Source: CAZEAC01 sp964510065 (GTDB taxonomy: Bacteria > Bdellovibrionota_C > UBA2361 > CAIXSY01). Taken from it: a stretch of DNA of 64,000 nt. Each line of letters opens with the position of its first letter. Position 1 is the first letter of the stretch. The stretch covers positions 33,950 through 97,949 of the forward strand of contig CAZEAC010000003.1 in the NCBI GenBank assembly GCA_964510065.1. The letters are read 5' to 3'. This document shows positions 35,332 to 43,917 of this stretch, piece after piece. A model generated the notes under the pieces. It saw only the letters and a program-made list of their open reading frames with translations, was not told the DNA's origin and did not search any database. The translations under genes and the position numbers were made by a program.

Positions 35332-36933
35332 CTAAGACTTTGTACTGACTTTGTTTGTGCAAAGCGTGAGGAAGATCTCCTTGAGCGCCAGAGCGCAGGG
35401 AGCAACCGTCGTCAAATCTAACGCTTCCTCGGCACCATGCTGGCCATAAATTCCAGGTCCCATGGCTACAATTGGAAGCTCGGGCTGTAGTATTTGAAAC
35501 ACACTTAGTTCAAGCCCTGAAAGATATCTGACAACGTCAGCAGCTCCCGAGGCTTTCTTAACACCGTCAATTACCGCCAAAACAAAGGAACTGTCTCTTG
35601 GTGTGGAGTACGCAGAATCTCTGTCTCGAATTTCAAAACGGCTAGGATCTCCTATTCTCGTTCTAATGTCCTCGATCGCCGGATCAAGCCTCGAATTGTC
35701 ATATGCGCGAAACCCACCCTGAACGCGAATGCAGTCATCAAGGCTATTAATAGAGCCGAAGTATTTTAATTCCAATGGATCGCTCGCTTCCGCCTCTCCT
35801 TCCCAGGCAACAACTCCGGTTTGGACATCACAGAGCCGTTCGAATATCTCTTTCGCATTTACAATGTAGGTCGGGAGATTTTCGACTTGGGTAATCTTGT
35901 GCTCAATATTGGGGTCAGCACGCCAGCGCGCCTGCTCCCATTGCGGGAATTTTTCGACCAAGCTTTGGATCTCGCCAGCGCGACTTTCCGGCGCCGCAAC
36001 TACGATGTGACCTGCAGTTTGAATCGCGAAGAACTGATCCTCTTTTCCTGAGCGGTATTCTGTGAGCGCTACTTCCGGAATCTCTAATAGCTCTTTCACT
36101 AAATGATTTAACAATGCTGTGGCTTGAGCACGACCTTTGGGGTAGAGGCTCGCATGCATGTCTGTTAACTTTGATACTTCAATCTTAAATGAAATATGTC
36201 CCGGCAGGAGCTCTGCTCTAAGGACATTTACGTCAGCTCGGTAGGTGCGAAGACCTCCACAGGCTATGCGAACTTGCGCTGGGGCGCTTGCATCGAGACT
36301 GATGAGACACTGCGCTCCCTCAAGAAAAGTGCGATCGATATTTATTGCGCCACGAAAATCTTCCTCCTCGCCAACGGTACTTATTACGCGAAGCGGCGGG
36401 CAATCTGCGATTTCAGGATCCATTACCGCACACATCGATAACGATGCCGCTGCTCGCCCATCATGGCCACAATTGGTTCCGACAGCCTTGATTGCAATAG
36501 GAAGAACTTTCTCTTCGCCGGGTTTTTCACCCTTTACCGTATGATTGCGAAGTGCGACTAGTCTCATGGGATTCGCCTTGAAATCATGCTCCTTGCCGTC
36601 AGCACCTTGGCAATACATGTCGAGGTGCCCCTGAAGTATTATCGGCTTCGCGTCGACTCCGCGGCCTCGACCTGGAAAATCTATGCAGACATTGCCGATA
36701 CTATCACGTCTTATTTTTCCGCCGGCTGCCCTCCCTAGCCGAGTCATATATTCTGCAGCCGGCTCTTCTTTACGCCACAAAGTAGTAAAGGGATGACGAG
36801 TAAACGAAAGGTGTGTGAAGAAAAAAGGTGTAAGATTTACTCCGCGTGCCTTTCCCGCTGATATCGTCTCCAAACAGGCTTCATGGACAGAGGCGAATGC
36901 CTGACTGAAGTGCAATTTTTTGACGTCGAGCAT
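35332..36933 (-). CDS. pepD: PepD-like M20 dipeptidase (aminoacyl-histidine dipeptidase)
   Basis: 533 aa cytosolic metallopeptidase of the M20C/PepD type. Zinc-site residues are visible: ILQGHLDMYCQG (His103, Asp105), GTNCGHDGRAAAS (bridging Asp158, reading GHDGR where typical PepD has GADNG) and STVGEEEDFRGA (catalytic Glu at 189-191). AMGPGIYGQHGAEEALDL near the end fits the metal-binding His. Substrate range is inferred only from the family. The TAG stop is inside the CTAA duplication of the MITE. Confidence 0.85.
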   Translation of the reverse strand: MLDVKKLHFSQAFASVHEACLETISAGKARGVNLTPFFFTHLSFTRHPFTTLWRKEEPAAEYMTRLGRAAGGKIRRDSIGNVCIDFPGRGRGVDAKPIILQGHLDMYCQGADGKEHDFKANPMRLVALRNHTVKGEKPGEEKVLPIAIKAVGTNCGHDGRAAASLSMCAVMDPEIADCPPLRVISTVGEEEDFRGAINIDRTFLEGAQCLISLDASAPAQVRIACGGLRTYRADVNVLRAELLPGHISFKIEVSKLTDMHASLYPKGRAQATALLNHLVKELLEIPEVALTEYRSGKEDQFFAIQTAGHIVVAAPESRAGEIQSLVEKFPQWEQARWRADPNIEHKITQVENLPTYIVNAKEIFERLCDVQTGVVAWEGEAEASDPLELKYFGSINSLDDCIRVQGGFRAYDNSRLDPAIEDIRTRIGDPSRFEIRDRDSAYSTPRDSSFVLAVIDGVKKASGAADVVRYLSGLELSVFQILQPELPIVAMGPGIYGQHGAEEALDLTTVAPCALALKEIFLTLCTNKVSTKS

Positions 36934-37020
36934 ATAGGTATAAATATTACCTAATCACCGAGGCTAATCAAATTGAAACCGCGGTAAGCTCGCAAACCTT
37001 ACCGTTCGTGGCGCACACTC

Positions 37021-40000
37021 CTAGCGAGGATTCGCTGCACTGCTGTTGAAACTCAGCTCGTTGGTCTGACGCAAAACTTCGCCCGTATTTCGCAAATATA
37101 TCCCCCATGGCGACTCTGCTGATTGAAGCTTCGTTGTTGGGCCACTAAAAATAACCTGTCCGCCGAGCGCACCGGGGCCTGGTCCCATCTCAATGATGTA
37201 GTCCGACCCTCTTAACATCTCTACGTCGNNNNNNNNNNCATGGAGGCTCTTAATAAGTCTCGTGACATCGGCTTTATGCAAGCCAGTTGTCGGCTCGTCG
37301 AGAATATAAAGAGAGTGCCCGCGCCTGCGCATGCCAAGTTCAGCGACAAGTTTTAAGCGCTGACTCTCCCCGCCTGAGAGCGACGTTGAGCTTTGACCAA
37401 GAGTGAGATAGCCAAGTCCCAGGTCAACTGCATAGCGAAGTGGCTGATAAATCGGGCGGTGATTGACGAAGGTTTGCATTGCTTCCTCAAAGGTAAGCGC
37501 TAATGCCTTGCTTATCGTAAGCCCCTGATAGATTACCGAATCGGCGTCCGGTCCGTAACGGTTTCCAGCGCAGCTTTCACACTGCATGAAGGCGTCCGGC
37601 AAAAAACTCATCTCTATTTTTATCTGTCCTTGGCCCTTACATTCGGAGCAGCGCCCCTTGCCAGTGTTGTAAGAGAAAAACCCGCTACTCCAGCCTCGTG
37701 CCCGAGCCTCAATACTTTTCGCAAAGAGTGCGCGAATCTCGTCCCAAATGCCAAGGTAAGAGGCCGGAGTGGAGCGGGAATTAACACCAATCGGCTTCTG
37801 ATCAACCTCAATAAGCCTCTCGATCTCAATTGATGATTGAATAGTGCCACAGCCACTTTTCCAAGCCCGCCTCTCCCCGCTACCTTCAAGGATGGTTCGG
37901 GCGATAATTCCACGCACAAGCGAGCTCTTTCCAGCGCCAGACACTCCGGCGACAGTCACTAGCCTTCCCAGTGGGAGCTCAAGAGAGATATCTTGAATGT
38001 TGTTAGCCTTCCCGTTTCGAATTGAAAGTGTGCCGATCGCGTCGTGAGCGCTACGTTCAAATCTTTGCGGCTCTTCACAAATAGCTCGCGCGGTAGGTGA
38101 GTTCGAGACAAGAAATCCATCGGCTTCTCCCGCATACACAATTTCGCCGCCATGCCGTCCCCCGCCCGGGCCGACGTCGATAACGTACTCAGCGCAACAG
38201 ATGCTCTCCGGATCATGCTCAATCATCAGTACGGAGTTTCCGCGATCTTTCAGCGTGCGAAGCTTTGAGAGAACCTTTCGGTTGTCGAGAGGGTGAAGGC
38301 CGGCCGAAGGCTCGTCGAATATGTACATGGCTCCGGTCAAAGGCGATCCCATCGCGGTTGCAAGTCGCAAGCGCTGAAGCTCTCCTCCGGAGAGTGTCGC
38401 GCAATCACGAGCAAGTGGCAGATATTCGAGTCCCATATCTCGCAAAGCTTCGGCGCGTGAGAGCAGCTCGTCGAGAATCGGTTTGGCAATGCTTTGCTCG
38501 CGATCGCTTAGAGAAAGCTCGGTAATGTTCCGGATAAGCTCCGGGGCAGCGAGAAGTGAGAGGTCGAATATTGTGCGGTTTGTGACCCGTAAGTTTCTCG
38601 CAAGCGGGTTGAGTCTGCTGCCCTCGCACTCCGGACAGACGGCAGCACGCGTGGTACGTCCCGATCCTGAGCACTTCTTGCAGGCGCCGCGTTTGGAGCT
38701 AAAGGAAAGATCCTCTGGATCCAGCTTGAAAAAGCCCTGCTTGCAAATCGGACAGCTACGCTCAGTGCTGAAGACAATCTCTTCGCTATCTGTGAGCGCG
38801 ACGATGGTAGCGCCACTCAGCGCTAAACCTTGACGCACGCAATCTTCGATCATGTCAGAAGCAACCTGTGCCGGTGAAAATTTGCCGATGACGAAATCAA
38901 TATTGTGCACTTTTGATTTTTCAAGGCCGCCGCCCATTGTCACCGTTGAGGGCGCAAGAAATACTCCGTCTATGCGTACCTGTGTTATTTCGGAGGCAAC
39001 TGCGCGCTCAAGAAGTGCGCGATGATTTCCTTTTTTTCCTTTAATAACGGGAGCGAGAAGCCTTACACTCTTTGCTTTTAGCGCTTTAATTCGAGCGGCA
39101 ATTTCTCCAGTGGAAAGGGGCGAAATTGGTTGATCTGGGTGATCGGGGCAGTGTTGTACACCGATTTTAGAAAAAAGAAGACGTAGAAAATTGTATATCT
39201 CGGACATCGTGCCGATTGTTGAGAGGCGCGATGGCTGGAATGTGTGCTGGTATACGCAAATCGTTGGCATGACATTGTGAATCTCGTCAATTTCTGGACG
39301 CTTGAGTTCTTTAATGAACTGACGAGCATAAGGCGATAGGCAGTCTAGATAACGCCTTTGTCCCTCGGCGTAGATGATATCCTTGGCGATTGTTGATTTG
39401 CCGGAGCCTGAGACCCCGGTAATTGCGACGAAGCGATTGAGTGGCAACGCCAGGTCAATATTTTTGAGATTGTGCTCGCGAGCTCCTTTTATCAGTAGCG
39501 ACGTACTACGCAGATTCTTATTCTTCGAGGGAGCTCTTTCTGCCGGACGGTCGGGCTTAATAGAGGAGTCGATATATTGCCCTAAGTACTTGGCGGTGTA
39601 GCTGGTTGCCTTGGCAATAAGATCTTTCGGTGTCCCTTCGAAAAGTAGTCTCCCGCCCTCAGCTCCGCCTTCCGGGCCGAGGTCAATGATCCACTGCGAA
39701 GCTGCGATAAGCTCAAGATTATGCTCAACGCAGAGTACGGTGTGACCGCGAGACGTGAGGTCTTGGAAAAGCTCGATTAATTTTTGTACATCGTAATAGT
39801 GCAGTCCTGTAGTCGGTTCATCAAAGATCAGCAGCGAATTACCCTTAGAGCTCTGTTCAATAAACGGCACAAGCTTTAATCTTTGTGCTTCGCCCCCAGA
39901 AAGTTCGCTGAGAGGATTGCCGAGCGACAGGTGCCCAAGGCCTAAGCGTGAAAGTGTCTCGGCGGAACTTCTAATGGAGTCCACTGAGTGAAAAAATATT

Positions 40001-42402
40001 GCGCACTGATCGACCGACATCTGTAGAAAGTCGTGAGCGTTGAAGCCGCGGTACTGAACTTCAAGCACAGATTGTTGAAATCTCTTCCCGAGGCAAGTTT
40101 CGCAGGGGATGTACACATCACTTAGAAACTGCATGTCCTCCCGAATGAAGCCCGCGCCGCGGCACTCCGGACAGCGTCCACCATCGACATTGAAGGAGAA
40201 TGAGGATTTTGAAAGTCCGCGCGAAAGCGCGTCATCGCTTGATGCGAGAAGTTCGCGTACCGTGTCCCAAATTCCAGTGTAGGTCCCGATATTTCCGCGC
40301 GGACTCTTTGCAAGTGGTGCCTGGTCGACTACCAGCAGCTGTTCGAGTTGATTGAATCCCGACACTACATTCTCGTCGCCATCCGGCGCGAGGCCCATCT
40401 GAAACTCGTCGTAGCGTCGCTTCAAGACTTCTTGGATAAAGGTGCTTTTCCCCGAGCCTGACACGCCGGTAAGGCATATAAAGCTTGCAAGCGGCAGTGA
40501 AAGCGAGAAGCCCTTTAGGTTTCTCGCGCATGCATTCTTGATTGTAAGTTTCTTGGACTTTGTTGAGGGCTTACCTTCAAGCAAGAGCTTTCGACGAGTG
40601 ATTCCCGGCCAGGACCTCCGCGAGCCGTTGAAAGTAATGGTGCCACCATCTCGTCCTGCTTTTGGGCCCAGTTCAATGATAGAGTCGGCGCTGTTAATAC
40701 ACTCTAGATCATGTTCAACCACGAGCAGCGAGTTGCCACGCTGCTGCAACGAGCGTACAGCGTGTATGAGCCGTTCGGTATCTCGCGAGTGTAGCCCCAC
40801 ACTCGGTTCGTCAAGCACAAAGTGAGTCGAAATAAGGTCGCTTCCAAGCGCCGCGGCAAGGTTGACCCGTTGAGTCTCGCCGCCTGAAAGTGTACGTGCT
40901 TGGCGATCGAGCGTTAAGTAAGGAAGGCCAAGATCGAGTAAATATCCGAGTCGTGCCTTGAGAGCGTTAAATAGCTCATCAATTTCCCTTGGCAGCTCCG
41001 CTTCGCTATGAATCGAACTAAGCCACGGTAGTAGATCTTTAATCTGCATCTGCCAAAGTTCGGGAAGAGTCTTCCCGGCAATCTGATACGCCAGTGCCGA
41101 CGCACGTAATCTTGTTCCATGGCATTCCGGGCATTCGAACTGTCCACGATAGCGTGCCAGAAAGACGCGCACATGCATCTTATAGCTTTTTCTCTCGAGT
41201 GCCTTAAACCAATGAGTAACTCCGCGGTAGTCGCGTGACTTGTGTTCGAAGATAAGCTGACGCTGTTCTGCGGTGAGATCGCTCCACGGTACATTTGTCG
41301 GAATTTTTCGCGCTGTACAAAACTTTGAGAGCCTTGTTCTTTCGGCCCGAGTGCCGTCGCCGCTCCAACAATGAAGTGCCTTCTCCTCGATGCTCAGCGT
41401 CGGATTGGGCACCACCAGAGTAGGATCGACCAGCAGAATCTTTCCGAATCCTCGGCAGTTTGGGCAGGCGCCGTGAGGATGGTTGTAGGTAAAAAGCGAG
41501 GGACGCGGACGATCGACCACTATATTAGCGTAGCGACAGCGCACGGAGCTATGAAACACCCACAGCTCAAACTTTGGTGGAATCTCATTCTCCTGAGTAG
41601 GGCATTGAATTACTCGGGATAGATGTCGTGCGCCGACGGACGGATCAATTATCCACACTGCTGAGCTATTTCCAGAGCTTCTCGAAAGCTGAAAAGCCTG
41701 TTCGATAGATTCTTGGACTCGCCGAATCTTGAGTGCGTTTCCACGTATTCTATCGAGGACGATTATCAGTGTCGTCCCGTCAAGGAGTTTTGGAGTCTGC
41801 TGATCGTCAAAGCTTACGAGCTCTAGCGTTTCTGGATTGAACCATCGCGAAAATCCAAGCGTGCCGAGACGCTGCATTTCGAAGGCAAGATTCTTTTTTG
41901 GCTGCGAGATAATAAGTGGGGCGCAGAGAAGGAAAGGGCGGTCACCGCGAACTGAGAGCAGTTTGGCGATGCGCTGTGACAGCGCGGAAGAGTCCCAAGA
42001 CTCGAGTTTTACACCGCAGGCTGGGCAAAATGGCTTACTCAGCGCGGTCCACAGAATTTTGAGATAGTCATTGATATTAGTCATCGATCCCACGGTCGAC
42101 CGAGAATTCGTAATTCTGGTCCGCTGCTGAATCGCGATCGCTGGACGGACATTCTCAATAAGGTCGACATCAGGCTTCTTTACTTTGTCGAAGAACTGAC
42201 GAGTGTAAGGCGAAAATGTTTCAATATAGCGCCGTTGTCCTTCGGCATAGACAGTATCGAATGCGAGCGATGATTTTCCCGAGCCTGACAGCCCTGTAAC
42301 GACCGTGAGCGAGTCGTGTTCAACTTCGAGCGAGACAGCTTTTAGGTTATTCTCGCGAGCGTGGGTGATGCGTAGCGGCTTGGCGTTCGACACAAACGCC
42401 AT
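37021..42402 (-). CDS. uvrA: Fused double-length UvrA
   Basis: About 1793 aa from the ATG at 42402 (a frame extends to 42489, into a palindrome, but MAFVSNAKPLRITHARENN starts where UvrA begins). It contains two complete UvrA copies in one chain, joined near residue 1000 (counted from 42489), hence four ABC ATPases: GLSGSGKSSLAFDTVYAEGQ, GVSGSGKSTFIQEVL, GVSGSGKSTIAKDIIYAEGQ, GVSGAGKSSLVRG, with signatures LSGGETQR, LSGGEAQR, LSGGELQR and LSGGESQR. Zinc-binding CPxC pairs are in both halves. UvrA normally dimerises for damage recognition; a fused dimer is known from Chlamydia. A 10-N gap interrupts the last ATPase. It is not next to uvrB or uvrC. Confidence 0.95.
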   Translation of the reverse strand: MAFVSNAKPLRITHARENNLKAVSLEVEHDSLTVVTGLSGSGKSSLAFDTVYAEGQRRYIETFSPYTRQFFDKVKKPDVDLIENVRPAIAIQQRTRITNSRSTVGSMTNINDYLKILWTALSKPFCPACGVKLESWDSSALSQRIAKLLSVRGDRPFLLCAPLIISQPKKNLAFEMQRLGTLGFSRWFNPETLELVSFDDQQTPKLLDGTTLIIVLDRIRGNALKIRRVQESIEQAFQLSRSSGNSSAVWIIDPSVGARHLSRVIQCPTQENEIPPKFELWVFHSSVRCRYANIVVDRPRPSLFTYNHPHGACPNCRGFGKILLVDPTLVVPNPTLSIEEKALHCWSGDGTRAERTRLSKFCTARKIPTNVPWSDLTAEQRQLIFEHKSRDYRGVTHWFKALERKSYKMHVRVFLARYRGQFECPECHGTRLRASALAYQIAGKTLPELWQMQIKDLLPWLSSIHSEAELPREIDELFNALKARLGYLLDLGLPYLTLDRQARTLSGGETQRVNLAAALGSDLISTHFVLDEPSVGLHSRDTERLIHAVRSLQQRGNSLLVVEHDLECINSADSIIELGPKAGRDGGTITFNGSRRSWPGITRRKLLLEGKPSTKSKKLTIKNACARNLKGFSLSLPLASFICLTGVSGSGKSTFIQEVLKRRYDEFQMGLAPDGDENVVSGFNQLEQLLVVDQAPLAKSPRGNIGTYTGIWDTVRELLASSDDALSRGLSKSSFSFNVDGGRCPECRGAGFIREDMQFLSDVYIPCETCLGKRFQQSVLEVQYRGFNAHDFLQMSVDQCAIFFHSVDSIRSSAETLSRLGLGHLSLGNPLSELSGGEAQRLKLVPFIEQSSKGNSLLIFDEPTTGLHYYDVQKLIELFQDLTSRGHTVLCVEHNLELIAASQWIIDLGPEGGAEGGRLLFEGTPKDLIAKATSYTAKYLGQYIDSSIKPDRPAERAPSKNKNLRSTSLLIKGAREHNLKNIDLALPLNRFVAITGVSGSGKSTIAKDIIYAEGQRRYLDCLSPYARQFIKELKRPEIDEIHNVMPTICVYQHTFQPSRLSTIGTMSEIYNFLRLLFSKIGVQHCPDHPDQPISPLSTGEIAARIKALKAKSVRLLAPVIKGKKGNHRALLERAVASEITQVRIDGVFLAPSTVTMGGGLEKSKVHNIDFVIGKFSPAQVASDMIEDCVRQGLALSGATIVALTDSEEIVFSTERSCPICKQGFFKLDPEDLSFSSKRGACKKCSGSGRTTRAAVCPECEGSRLNPLARNLRVTNRTIFDLSLLAAPELIRNITELSLSDREQSIAKPILDELLSRAEALRDMGLEYLPLARDCATLSGGELQRLRLATAMGSPLTGAMYIFDEPSAGLHPLDNRKVLSKLRTLKDRGNSVLMIEHDPESICCAEYVIDVGPGGGRHGGEIVYAGEADGFLVSNSPTARAICEEPQRFERSAHDAIGTLSIRNGKANNIQDISLELPLGRLVTVAGVSGAGKSSLVRGIIARTILEGSGERRAWKSGCGTIQSSIEIERLIEVDQKPIGVNSRSTPASYLGIWDEIRALFAKSIEARARGWSSGFFSYNTGKGRCSECKGQGQIKIEMSFLPDAFMQCESCAGNRYGPDADSVIYQGLTISKALALTFEEAMQTFVNHRPIYQPLRYAVDLGLGYLTLGQSSTSLSGGESQRLKLVAELGMRRRGHSLYILDEPTTGLHKADVTRLIKSLHXXXXDVEMLRGSDYIIEMGPGPGALGGQVIFSGPTTKLQSAESPWGIYLRNTGEVLRQTNELSFNSSAANPR
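37229..37238. other. Assembly gap (10 N) inside uvrA
   Basis: Ten Ns separate codons for SLH from DVEMLRGSDYIIEMGPG. UvrA family spacing predicts about 14 residues here ending in the VVEH switch histidine, so the real gap is about 30 nt longer. Frame is preserved. Confidence 0.85.
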
Positions 42403-42439
42403 CGTAATTGATTTCGTCTGTAGATGCCATATTTTGGCC

Positions 42440-42510
42440 AAAAACCCGTGACGGTCCCACATGTCCCTACTTTCTGAAAGTAGGGACATGTGGGACCGTC
42501 ACGGGTTTTT
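42440..42510. repeat. Perfect 71-bp palindrome
   Basis: 35-bp arms with a single central T at 42475; each arm contains CCCGTGACGGTCCCACATGT and CCCTACTTTC. The right arm encodes the last two residues (NP), most of the preceding Lys codon and the stop of the glycosyltransferase-TPR gene; the left arm lies just upstream of uvrA. A hairpin of this length would form readily in single-stranded DNA or RNA. Confidence 0.95.
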
Positions 42511-43728
42511 GAGTCGATAGAACTCTTTTCGTAACAGACTAAGTTGTGGATCTTCGGGCGCTTCCTCTGCTGCGGAACTGAGAAATTTCTCGGCGAGGTC
42601 CGGCCTCTGCGCGCTTAAGTAGAGCGCGGCAAGGTCGAGTTTGGCGGTCGTGCAACGTGGAAGAATCTCGAGGGTTCGGTAGAGAACATTCGCGGCCTCG
42701 CATGGTCGGCGCAGAAGCGCGAGAGTTTTTCCGAGGTTACAATAGGCATTGACGTAAAGCGGATTTTTCTGAATCGCCGAACGAAAGCAAATTTCGGCGG
42801 CGCGAAGGCGCGATGTTCTCATATACACCACCCCTAAGTTGCAGAGTGCTTCATGCGAATTGGGGTCCAGCTTGAGCGCCGAGGCAAGGCTATGCTCGGC
42901 CTCGGCATACTCCCTAAGTTCACAAAGCACGTAGCCAAGATTTACCCAGGTTGGCACATACCGCGGATTGAGTTGCAGCGAAGTCTTAAATTCTTCGGCG
43001 CTTTCACGTTGTCTCTGATTCGAGTTGTGTTCGACGCCAAGCTCAAAATGCGCCTTCCAGTTAGCGGGTTGATCGGTAAGCTTGCGAGCACCGAGCGGCG
43101 TATAGATCCGTCCCTTGTTCTTCTTCTTTGCGACTGTATCGATATGCCCATAATGATGAATGGGCACTGCGCAGTGAGTAAGGGTGAATTGCGGAAGCTT
43201 GCCGATGCTTTGCTCGACGAGTTCATGCACTCGTCCCTGAAAACGAATTCCCTCGTGGCGAGGAAAGAGTCGGCAGAGCGCGCTTTCAAAATAACCTGCA
43301 TGGTGTTGTTCCCAACGTAAATACTCGCCGCTGCAGGGCCGAAACGCACTGATTCTTTGGTCGTTGGTGTAGTGGCGCTGAGTCATTAAATAGCAGCGCG
43401 AACTATCGAGCGTGAGTAACTGGATCTTTTCAAGGTCTTCGCAGGCGATGGCTTCGTCTGCGTCGAGTACGATTACCCAATCAGAGCGTGCTTTTTCCAA
43501 GGAAAAATTTCGCGGCGACGAAAAATCATCGCGCCATTCCTGTTCAAATACATTTGCGCCATGCCCCCGAGCAATTTCGATAGTTGAATCCGTCGATCCA
43601 GTGTCGACAATGACGATCTCTGAAACTATTGAACGGACACTTTCAAGGCACTGCGCGAGGAGCTCCTGCTCGTTTCTTACAATCATGCAGAGGCTTAGGC
43701 TCGGAAATGCACTTGGTGCTGTTTTCAC
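42499..43728 (-). CDS. Family-2 glycosyltransferase with TPR domain
   Basis: 409 aa. The N-terminal 230 residues are a GT2 fold: LSLCMIVRNEQELLAQCLES, EIVIVDTGSTDSTIEIA and DWVIVLDADEAI (DxD-like). The C-terminal part contains about four TPR units (WVNLGYVLCELREYAEAEHS, ALCNLGVVYMRTSRL, AYCNLGKTLALLRRP). The GT2-TPR arrangement is seen in SunS-like and glycan-assembly enzymes; the acceptor is unknown. The stop codon and last residues fall in a palindrome. Confidence 0.88.
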   Translation of the reverse strand: MKTAPSAFPSLSLCMIVRNEQELLAQCLESVRSIVSEIVIVDTGSTDSTIEIARGHGANVFEQEWRDDFSSPRNFSLEKARSDWVIVLDADEAIACEDLEKIQLLTLDSSRCYLMTQRHYTNDQRISAFRPCSGEYLRWEQHHAGYFESALCRLFPRHEGIRFQGRVHELVEQSIGKLPQFTLTHCAVPIHHYGHIDTVAKKKNKGRIYTPLGARKLTDQPANWKAHFELGVEHNSNQRQRESAEEFKTSLQLNPRYVPTWVNLGYVLCELREYAEAEHSLASALKLDPNSHEALCNLGVVYMRTSRLRAAEICFRSAIQKNPLYVNAYCNLGKTLALLRRPCEAANVLYRTLEILPRCTTAKLDLAALYLSAQRPDLAEKFLSSAAEEAPEDPQLSLLRKEFYRLKNP

Positions 43729-43917
43729 ATAGTTAAGTATCGGAAATTACACCTTTCTTATTGAGTACAAGCTAGCTGCCGAGTTTGTGTAGCAGGTCGA
43801 ATTGTGGCAATATAAGTCATTGATCTAACACAGGTTATCGTCTGTGTCCGTGATCCAAGCACAACTCCTTGATAGAGCCCATAACTTGTAAAGAAATCGA
43901 CCAAGACGTTTTTGTCT

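Noticed and set aside
42403..42489. 29-residue N-terminal extension of UvrA
   Set aside because: It is encoded by the palindrome and lacks similarity to the UvrA N-terminus; the ATG at 42402 matches the family start.
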